A stretch of 54,508 nucleotides of DNA. Source: Rhodanobacter sp. GTDB lineage: Bacteria; Pseudomonadota; Gammaproteobacteria; Xanthomonadales; Rhodanobacteraceae. Positions within the stretch are counted from its first letter, which is position 1; the number at the start of each line of letters is the position of its first letter. The notes under the pieces are model-generated. The model saw only the letters and a program-made list of their open reading frames with translations, was not told the origin of the DNA and ran no database searches. A program made the position numbers and the translations under genes. Shown here one piece after another: positions 35,745-42,817 of the stretch. The stretch is from the NCBI GenBank assembly GCA_004298015.1, contig SCSE01000023.1:1-54508 (forward strand). The letters run 5' to 3'.

Positions 35745-36718
35745 GCCGGATGGCCCCAGCGCCGGCGGATGATGCCTGCCACGGGAAGGGCTGCGAACAG
35801 ATCGCCGGCATCGGCAAGTTTTCGCAGCTGGTCGTAGTCGCGCGATTCCCAGCGCCGCTCGGCGAGGTACGGCATCACGCTGGCCGGCGCGGCACCGGCT
35901 TCGAAGGCGCGCTGGTACAGGGCCGTGCTGCCGGGCAGTTTGCACTGTTGCAGCCAGCGTGCCTTGGAAATGAGCCAGTCCGGCTTGTGGAAACAGACCG
36001 ATTCGGCAAGATCCAGGTGATGCGACCAGCGGTCGACATAGAGCTTCGCCATGCCCTCGCGCGCCAGCCGCAGATAGAGCATTTCCGCGTTGAGCTGGGC
36101 CGCCTCCAGATGCAGGGTGGCGACGCGCTCAACCTCGTAGCTGCCAACCCCTGCGATCGCCTTTTCGACCCGCTGGATCAGCTGCAACAACCGGGATTCG
36201 CGCCGATCGAGCAGTCCTGCGGCGGTCAGTCGTACACTTTCGTCCGGATGACCCAGGGTGTCGAACAGCACCTGGGAAGTGTGTGCGCTGCGTTTTTGCT
36301 CGACCACCATCAGTACGCGAATGGATTTGTCGGTATCGAACAGCCCGCTTGTCAACCCCTGAATGGTGCCGCCCACACCGAAATTCAGCAGTGCCCGCGG
36401 ATGCTCCGGGACGAACGGTGAGGTGACTATCTGCTGCGCCTCGGTCGGATCGCGGCGGTGGCTGAGCAGGTTCAGCAGCAGTAGTCCCAGCAGCATCAGG
36501 ATCGGGCCCAGCAGCGGTATCAGCAAGCCGATGCCGAGCAGCGCGAGGTAATCCCGGCGCCAGTGCCCGCGTCGGTTGGCGGGCCGCAGGCCAAGCCCTG
36601 CAGCGGCCAGTATGGCACTGGCGATGGCGTTGAGCAGGAACAGATACAGCAGTTTTTCAGCGGCGCCGTTGTTGCCGGTGAGCAACCATCCGCCGAACAG
36701 GTCGATGCCGGCGATCAT
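35741..36718 (-). CDS. pelE: Pel synthase complex membrane protein PelE
   Basis: The product is 325 residues, against 329 in P. aeruginosa. Two hydrophobic helices near the N-terminus (AAEKLLYLFLLNAIASAILA, LLGIGLLIPLLGPILMLLGL) precede a cytosolic helical, TPR-like domain (TLHLEAAQLNAEMLYLRLAR, KARWLQQCKLPGSTALYQRA). PelE bridges PelD and PelF/PelG in the inner-membrane synthase. ATG 36718 shares one base with the pelD stop (TGATG). Longer in-frame starts up to 36832 would give a non-family N-terminus within pelD. Confidence 0.92.
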   Translation of the reverse strand: MIAGIDLFGGWLLTGNNGAAEKLLYLFLLNAIASAILAAAGLGLRPANRRGHWRRDYLALLGIGLLIPLLGPILMLLGLLLLNLLSHRRDPTEAQQIVTSPFVPEHPRALLNFGVGGTIQGLTSGLFDTDKSIRVLMVVEQKRSAHTSQVLFDTLGHPDESVRLTAAGLLDRRESRLLQLIQRVEKAIAGVGSYEVERVATLHLEAAQLNAEMLYLRLAREGMAKLYVDRWSHHLDLAESVCFHKPDWLISKARWLQQCKLPGSTALYQRAFEAGAAPASVMPYLAERRWESRDYDQLRKLADAGDLFAALPVAGIIRRRWGHPA

Positions 36719-38007
36719 CAGCTTCCCCGCTGCAACAAAGTCATCAGTTCCTGGCCGGAACCGTTGCGAACCTGGCCCTGCTGCACAATCCAGTTGAGCG
36801 TCTTGAGGTCGGCACCGAGATGTTCCCGGCATAGCGCGTCGATGCGTTGCAGGAAGCCTTCAGTAGCCCCTTGTCCGGCCAGTACCAGCAGGACCATCAG
36901 CCCCGGTTGCGAGGGGGCCAGCGGTGAACGCCAGTACTGGTCGAGGCCGCGCCGTGCGCCATCGATCAGCTCGATCACGCCCGCTGTCGCGTCGTGCCCC
37001 GGGGTCAGCAGAATCCAAGCAGAATGCACCTCGGCATGTTGGCGCAGGTGGCCGAGCCGGATCCACTCCAGCGCGAATGCGGACGGGCACGTCGGCACCA
37101 AATGGCGCACCGCCTGACTGAGTTGGCCGGCGCGCATGGCATCGGCCACGAATGCCGTCATGGCGGCAAGGGTCAGCAGGTTTTCCTCATCCACCGCCAG
37201 CAGCGGCAGGTCGACCACCACGATCAGCGCCAGCAGCGTTCCATCGGCTGCACTCATGGGCAGCACCACGCGATAGGCGGAAGCTTGTCCGCCGAGAATC
37301 TGGTCGACCGAATAGTAGGCCAGCTGTGCTTTTTCCATCACGCCGCCGACCAGTGGGTCGTGTACGTCCAGGGTAAAGGGCGCGCCGAGACTGGCCATCG
37401 GCTCGGTTTGCACCTTGTCGCCGACGACCTGGTAGATACCGCTGGTGCTCAGTCGGCCGTAGTACGCCAGCAGTTGCAGAATGTGCCCGAGCGGGCGCGA
37501 CGGCCACTCGGTACCCTGCATCTCGGACTTGCCCAGTTCGGCGGCGATCGCGTCCAGCGCGGTGCGCAAGTCGTAGGACTTGGTGATCAGGTTTTCTTCG
37601 AGCCGGCCGTGTGAGAGCCGGGTCACGTAGAATACGCGGGTCAAAGACTCCAGGCGTTCTTCCAGATAGGCGAGGCTGGCGTTGGCCTCGATCAACCGGC
37701 TGCGGGAGTGACTGGCATACAGGCCGGCAAGATAGGTGGCGATCAAGCCGCCAACAATCTCCCCACCGGGCTGCGTGTGCGCCACGCCGAGAAACCAGAT
37801 TTCGATGAAATAGCCGACGATCAGCACCAGCCCCGAACCGATGCCGTACGCCACGCCATAGCGCAACGCGATCGCCAGCGGGGCCAGCCACCACCACGGG
37901 TAGTCGAAGTGCGCACCGGTCCATAGATACAGCAGCACCAGTGCCAGCAGGGGCAACAACACCGCTTCAAGCGATTTCTTGAGGATGCCGGACAGCTCTG
38001 AATCCAT
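36718..38007 (-). CDS. pelD: Cyclic-di-GMP receptor PelD of the Pel synthase
   Basis: The product is 429 residues, against 455 in P. aeruginosa. About four N-terminal membrane helices (residues 13-97) are followed by a short helical linker (SLAYLEERLESLTRVFYVTR), a GAF domain (about 135-300) and a degenerate GGDEF domain. The domain has no GGDEF signature but keeps an I-site-like RxxD at Arg353-Asp356 (ARRGLDQYWRS), where c-di-GMP binds in the P. aeruginosa protein; Arg394 could be the additional arginine. Binding switches on Pel synthesis. It is coupled to pelE by a one-base overlap. Conservation of RxxD suggests that c-di-GMP control is retained. Confidence 0.93.
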   Translation of the reverse strand: MDSELSGILKKSLEAVLLPLLALVLLYLWTGAHFDYPWWWLAPLAIALRYGVAYGIGSGLVLIVGYFIEIWFLGVAHTQPGGEIVGGLIATYLAGLYASHSRSRLIEANASLAYLEERLESLTRVFYVTRLSHGRLEENLITKSYDLRTALDAIAAELGKSEMQGTEWPSRPLGHILQLLAYYGRLSTSGIYQVVGDKVQTEPMASLGAPFTLDVHDPLVGGVMEKAQLAYYSVDQILGGQASAYRVVLPMSAADGTLLALIVVVDLPLLAVDEENLLTLAAMTAFVADAMRAGQLSQAVRHLVPTCPSAFALEWIRLGHLRQHAEVHSAWILLTPGHDATAGVIELIDGARRGLDQYWRSPLAPSQPGLMVLLVLAGQGATEGFLQRIDALCREHLGADLKTLNWIVQQGQVRNGSGQELMTLLQRGS

Positions 38008-38125
38008 GAACGCCTTCAGGGTAACGTGCTTGCGTGCGCAGCAACCGGCCTGCGCGCTGCGTCAGGCGCACGCATGCGATGCGCCAACAGTGCGGCAGTC
38101 ATCCGGTGCGAGTCAGGGTCCCGTT

Positions 38126-38677
38126 TCACTTGCCGAGCAGTCGGGTGACCAGGCGATCCAGCGTGTCCTGGGCCAGCACGGCAACCCCCTCGCGACTGCC
38201 GCCGCTGGCCGAGGCGGCACCGGTCCAGAGGGTTTTGCCGGAACCCAGATCGACCACCGTCACGGTAAAGCCCACGGCTGGCTGGCCGTCCAGGCCGATC
38301 TTGTAATGCCATTCGTCGACGCTGCCGGAAACCAGATAGCGGGCATTCTTGTCGACAGCGAAACGACGCGCGGCCTTTTCAGCGGCCTGGCCATTGTCGA
38401 TCGGCAGGCCACTGGGGTCCGCGGAGGTCGGCGCGATCAGCACCTGGGTACCGGCACGCTGTGCCAGCAAAGCCTGGATCAGGCGTGCGGCACGCTGTCC
38501 GGCATACGGCGTGGCGGTGTTGTTGATCAGTGGCGCAACCACCCATGTCGCTGCCGGGTCGAGTGTCGGTGCCGGCGCCGCGTGGAAGCTGGTGCTGGCG
38601 CAGCCGCCGAGCAGGGCCAGCCCGGCAAGCAGCAGGCAAAGCCGGCCGAGTCGGAGCAACGGGAGACATCGTTTCAT
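38126..38677 (-). CDS. pelC: Outer-membrane lipoprotein PelC
   Basis: The product is 183 residues, against 172 in P. aeruginosa. The lipobox LLGGC places the lipidated Cys at residue 26. The mature domain (WVVAPLINNTATPYAGQRAA to GVAVLAQDTLDRLVTRLLGK) has the PelC fold. PelC forms a 12-subunit ring on the periplasmic face of the outer membrane that guides the polymer to the PelB pore. I chose ATG 38677 with GAGGAA close upstream; ATG 38728 overlaps the preceding gene and would add residues before the signal peptide. The gap to pelD is 118 nt, the largest in the operon. Confidence 0.88.
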   Translation of the reverse strand: MKRCLPLLRLGRLCLLLAGLALLGGCASTSFHAAPAPTLDPAATWVVAPLINNTATPYAGQRAARLIQALLAQRAGTQVLIAPTSADPSGLPIDNGQAAEKAARRFAVDKNARYLVSGSVDEWHYKIGLDGQPAVGFTVTVVDLGSGKTLWTGAASASGGSREGVAVLAQDTLDRLVTRLLGK

Positions 38678-38724
38678 CGCGGTTCCTCGCAAGGATGGCC
38701 TTGCGGCCTTGGCGGAGTCATGGA

Positions 38725-41604
38725 TCATGGGGTGAAATAGTAGCGGTAGTTGGCAGAAACACTCAGGCTGCGGCTGCGGGTGGCGCCGGTATTGTTGGTG
38801 AAGCCCAGTCCCAGGCTAAGGTGATCCGGCCCGAGGACCGGGATGGCCAGGCCGGCATCCACCGACGCTCCCGGGCCGCTGACCGAGTTGTCGCAGACGC
38901 TGGCGGTGCCGAACAGGCGCAACTGGCCGCTCCATTGATCGCGATAGTCCTCATTGAAGCCGGCGCCGACGCAAGCCTGCAGGTAGCTGCGCGGCACGAA
39001 GTAACCGATATCCGCGGTCTGGCCTGCCGGCACCAGGCGCAGCAGCCCGGCCGGTAGCGAGCCCGCGGCCTGGTAGCGTGCATCGGTGGCCGTCGCGATC
39101 AAGGTGAAGTCCGGCGGCGCAAGCCACAGCTTGTGACGGTAGTGCAGGTCCAGACTCTGCCGCTTGCCGAGCCGGCCGCCGCCCTGGGCACGCAAGCGGC
39201 TGACGGTGGCCGTCGCTGTCAGGCTGTCAGCGCTCGACCATTGATAGTCGGCGCGGATTCTCAGCCGGTCGGTCAGCCCCGCGAGAATCAAGGGTACGGT
39301 ATCGTCGGCACGCGCGCCGTAGTCGAACGAGGCCGCCAGTTGCAGGTTGCGCCACCAGCGATAACGGTAGAACGCACCCAACTGCGCGTAGCCAGCCAGG
39401 TTGCGCCCACCGCCCAGCGACAGGCCGCGCTCGCCGCGGGCCAGATTTTCGACCAGGCGTATCGAGCCGTATTGGCCGTAACCGGGGATGCTGCCGAGCT
39501 GGCTGGTGTCGTAGCGCAGCTGGCGAAGGCGGTGGGCCTCGATGTCCAGATGCAGGGCCGGGGTGATCCAGTGACGCACATTCCATCCCAGGTCGAACGC
39601 GGCCAGTCCGCTGCGGCGCAATTGGTGCAGCGAACTGCCGACCGTATCCGCTTGCGCCAGCGCCAGCGTCCGGAACTGGCGCTGCAGCCGGCGATCATCC
39701 GGCTCACCTTCCAGCCCACGCCAGGCGAGGGTTGCCGCTTGCGAGTTGAAACCGAGTTTCCCGGCCGCGCTGACCCGGTCACGACGCGGCAGCCGGTCCG
39801 CCTCGGTATCCAGCAACCGCATGGTTGCCGTGTCGTCGTCGGTGGCCATGGCCTGTCCCAGCCGTGCCCAGCCCGGTGCCGGCGTCTTGAGATACTGGCG
39901 CCGCAACCACAGGGCAGTGGTCCCGGTGCTGCCCAGGCGGGTGGTCCAGGCCAGTACCTGCTCGCGTGCACGGGCGCTACCAGGGTGCGGGACCAGCGCG
40001 CGCATGGCGCGGCGCGCCGGGTCGCCGGGTGCCAGCTGGCTGGTCAGCGCGATCCGGTCCAGCTGATCTCTGCGGGCTGCCGCCTTGCCCCGTGCCGTCG
40101 CCGTCTGCTGCAGCAGCGGCTTGACGGCCTGGCGGCGGATCGCGTCGGCGGTATCGGATTGGTCGGTTTGATCGAGCAGATCGGCATATTGCATCAGCCA
40201 GTCCGGATCATTCTGCCGTGACGCCCGGACCGGCTGCATCAGGCGCAAGGCCCGACTTGGCTGGTCGAGCATGGTCAGTGCTGCGACCAGTCCTTCCCGT
40301 ACCGTCTTGTCGTTCAACAGCCGATGTCCCCAGCGCCGGGTGAGGAGGCGCAGCCGCACGGTATCGCGACTGTCCGCCAGTAGCCACAGGTAGCCGCCGA
40401 TGACGTTGACGTCCGTCGGTGCGCGCTGCAGTGCCTGGGCATAGCGGGTGCGGGCGAGTGGCTGGTTGCCCTGTTGATGCGCGAGTTGCGCCCACCGCAT
40501 CCAGAACTGGGGCTGGCCTCCGAGCGCGGCGCGATCCTGTGGACCGACACTGTCGAACAAGGTCTGGCTCAAGGCCGCAAGCCCCAGTCGACTGGCGGCC
40601 GCGCTGGCCTGGAAAAACAGCGGGCTGGCATGGGTCTGGCGCCAGCCGATGAGAGCATAGGCATAGGCCACGGCAGGTCGATCGGTGGCATAGAACTGGT
40701 ATAACCGCTCATAGTCAGCCGTTTGCGCCGTACCAGCGCGTACCAGGGTGCGGCTGGCCGCGGCTGCCTGCTCGAAATCCTGCAGCATCCAGGCCAGCGA
40801 GCCCAGTGTTTGCCAATAGACGGTATCAGCGGGGGTGGCGAGGGCCTGCCCCCGGCGCAGGGTGGCGAGCGCCTGCTCAAGATGTCCCTGGACGTATTCC
40901 AGCGAGGCCAGCTTCAGCACGGTGTCCGGCTCGGCGCCGTAGCGCGCGAGCATCCGGCGCAATATCGCGGCGCGGGCGCTTGGTCGTCCGGCCTGCAGCA
41001 GGACATTGGCCTGCTGGCGCAGGAAAAACTGCCGGGGCTGGCGCCGATCGGCTTGTTGCAGCGTGGTCAGTGCCTGATCGAACTGGCCGAGGTTGAGCAT
41101 GGTATCGATCAGCGCCTGCCAATGCGTCGGGTTGAACGCTTCGTGCGTGGCGCGTTGCTGCATCAGGCGGATCGCGAGCTTGTCCTGCAGTGTCGCGGTG
41201 GACAGCGCGATGGCGCGTTCAAGCAGCTCGGGCTGATGACCGCGGGTAGCCAGCCAGGCGTAGTTGCGCGCGGCGACCGGTGCGTCATTGTTTTGCTGCG
41301 CGGCACTGGCCAGGCGGCGGTGCCACAACACGCTGTCCGGATAGGCTGCCAGCGCCCGTCGCGCCAGTGCCATCGCATCGTCCAGCTGGCCGGCGCCGAG
41401 GAACGCCTGCCAGGCCAGGTCGTAGTCGGACAGATTGACGGGCACAGGATGGTCCAGGCCAGGGGGCGCCTCTGCCGACGCCTGCGCCGTGCCGGCCAGC
41501 GGCAACGTGGCCATGGCCATGGCCATGCTCAGCGCCAGCCAACTGCGGAGGTGCGGGCGGCGCGCGGTGGCCACCGTCGTGGCGGTGGCGCGATCAATGG
41601 ACAT
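38725..41604 (-). CDS. pelB: PelB, C-terminal half: exported TPR protein with outer-membrane barrel
   Basis: The product is 959 residues. A basic N-terminus and hydrophobic core (SWLALSMAMAMATLPLAG, then TAQASA) form a signal peptide. TPR-like helices follow to about residue 600 (for example FNPTHWQALIDTMLNLGQFD, DTVYWQTLGSLAWMLQDFEQ). The last 350 residues are a beta-barrel with many amphipathic strands, ending LSVSANYRYYFTP. PelB is the outer-membrane pore for Pel, and its TPRs bind PelA. P. aeruginosa PelB is a single chain of about 1193 residues; here the TPR-barrel unit has its own signal and is preceded by a separate membrane-anchored TPR gene overlapping by 11 nt. The DNA coding for MAMAMA is a three-fold GGCCAT repeat. 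Confidence 0.85.
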   Translation of the reverse strand: MSIDRATATTVATARRPHLRSWLALSMAMAMATLPLAGTAQASAEAPPGLDHPVPVNLSDYDLAWQAFLGAGQLDDAMALARRALAAYPDSVLWHRRLASAAQQNNDAPVAARNYAWLATRGHQPELLERAIALSTATLQDKLAIRLMQQRATHEAFNPTHWQALIDTMLNLGQFDQALTTLQQADRRQPRQFFLRQQANVLLQAGRPSARAAILRRMLARYGAEPDTVLKLASLEYVQGHLEQALATLRRGQALATPADTVYWQTLGSLAWMLQDFEQAAAASRTLVRAGTAQTADYERLYQFYATDRPAVAYAYALIGWRQTHASPLFFQASAAASRLGLAALSQTLFDSVGPQDRAALGGQPQFWMRWAQLAHQQGNQPLARTRYAQALQRAPTDVNVIGGYLWLLADSRDTVRLRLLTRRWGHRLLNDKTVREGLVAALTMLDQPSRALRLMQPVRASRQNDPDWLMQYADLLDQTDQSDTADAIRRQAVKPLLQQTATARGKAAARRDQLDRIALTSQLAPGDPARRAMRALVPHPGSARAREQVLAWTTRLGSTGTTALWLRRQYLKTPAPGWARLGQAMATDDDTATMRLLDTEADRLPRRDRVSAAGKLGFNSQAATLAWRGLEGEPDDRRLQRQFRTLALAQADTVGSSLHQLRRSGLAAFDLGWNVRHWITPALHLDIEAHRLRQLRYDTSQLGSIPGYGQYGSIRLVENLARGERGLSLGGGRNLAGYAQLGAFYRYRWWRNLQLAASFDYGARADDTVPLILAGLTDRLRIRADYQWSSADSLTATATVSRLRAQGGGRLGKRQSLDLHYRHKLWLAPPDFTLIATATDARYQAAGSLPAGLLRLVPAGQTADIGYFVPRSYLQACVGAGFNEDYRDQWSGQLRLFGTASVCDNSVSGPGASVDAGLAIPVLGPDHLSLGLGFTNNTGATRSRSLSVSANYRYYFTP

Positions 41605-42817
41605 GGGGAGTGCCCAGGCCGACTAGGCGTCGCGCGTACTGCACCGACTTTCCGGCGTCGCCGGCTTGCATCGCGAGACGGGTCATGTTGCGCCAGAGCG
41701 CGGTGGATGGCGGTATCCAGTGCAGGTTGGCGACCGCCGCCGTCAGCGCCTGGCGCGGCTGACCGGCGGACAGGTAGGCCTGGATCATGGCCTGAAACGC
41801 GGTCCAGCGCGTGTTGTCGTCGCCGGCGATGGCCAGCCAGTGTTGCGCAAAATTGGCGGCCGCCGAGGGCCGATTGGCCCAGCTCGCGATCTGCATCAGC
41901 CGGGTCCAGTCCACCCGCGCCGGATCGAGGCTCGGCAAGTACTCTTGTGCGGCTTGCAGCGCCTCATCAGGCTGCCCCGCCGCCAGATGACTTTGCAGCA
42001 AGGCATCGAAGGCTTGCTGGTGGATATGCCGCGCCTCGATCGGCACGTGCGCGGTGTGGCCACCGGCGGCCCGGGACGCCCATACCAATCCAACCAGCCT
42101 TTCGGTGGTGTCGGTGAAGTCGTGGTGCAATGCGCTCCGCGACGTGCTGCCGCGTGGTTCAACCCGCATCGAGACCGCCGTGGCCCGGTCTGTGCCGTGC
42201 CGATCTTCCGCCGCGCCGGTTCGGGAGCGGGTCGGTGCCGTCATCAGCAGGTGCGTGGCCAGACGGGCTGCCGTGACGTAAAGGCCGGCATCGATGGCAT
42301 GCCGGGTTTCTGCCAGTTGCCCGGCGGGTGACAGTCGCCTGCCGAGCCGCTCCAGCGCATGGGCATAGGCACGTCGAGCTTCCTCCCGGGCCGCCGACCC
42401 GGGTGGGATCGCGACAAACTGGGCGCGCCGCAGACTCAGCCACAACGACGCCACCTTCGCGCTTTCCAGGCCGGCGTGATGGGCCAGCGGTGCCAGCGCC
42501 ACCTCGGCCTCGGCCAGCTGCCCGGCGCGCAGGCGTTCGTGGACCAGTTGCAGGCGGACGGTTTCATTGCTGGGTTGGGCGTTCACCAGCAACTGCAGGT
42601 AGGCGATGGTGGCGGCCTGTGGCGGCCCCTCCGCGCGCAGTTGCTGGTCGATGAATGCTCGGGGGAACAGCAGCACCGCAAGCACCAGCATCGCGCCGCA
42701 CAGCGCGATGAGGTGCCCCGGCCCGACAAAATGGGTCTTCAGCTGCGGGGTGACGTATCGCCTGTAACGCGATGCCTTGGGCGCGGTGGAGCGGATGTCT
42801 ATCGTATCGACGATCAT
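41594..42817 (-). CDS. PelB, N-terminal half: membrane-anchored TPR protein
   Basis: The product is 407 residues. A cytosolic N-terminus of about 33 residues and one membrane helix (LIALCGAMLVLAVLLFPRAF, about 36-55) anchor it in the inner membrane. The rest is periplasmic and has TPR-like pairs (LQLVHERLRAGQLAEAEVAL, DALLQSHLAAGQPDEALQAA, FQAMIQAYLSAGQPRQALTA). The start ATG follows the pelA TAG without a gap, and the end overlaps the next gene by 11 nt. Position and repeat type indicate that it supplies the inner-membrane and first TPR part of PelB. Loss of a single chain by frameshift is less likely because the downstream gene begins with its own signal peptide. Confidence 0.75.
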   Translation of the reverse strand: MIVDTIDIRSTAPKASRYRRYVTPQLKTHFVGPGHLIALCGAMLVLAVLLFPRAFIDQQLRAEGPPQAATIAYLQLLVNAQPSNETVRLQLVHERLRAGQLAEAEVALAPLAHHAGLESAKVASLWLSLRRAQFVAIPPGSAAREEARRAYAHALERLGRRLSPAGQLAETRHAIDAGLYVTAARLATHLLMTAPTRSRTGAAEDRHGTDRATAVSMRVEPRGSTSRSALHHDFTDTTERLVGLVWASRAAGGHTAHVPIEARHIHQQAFDALLQSHLAAGQPDEALQAAQEYLPSLDPARVDWTRLMQIASWANRPSAAANFAQHWLAIAGDDNTRWTAFQAMIQAYLSAGQPRQALTAAVANLHWIPPSTALWRNMTRLAMQAGDAGKSVQYARRLVGLGTPHVH

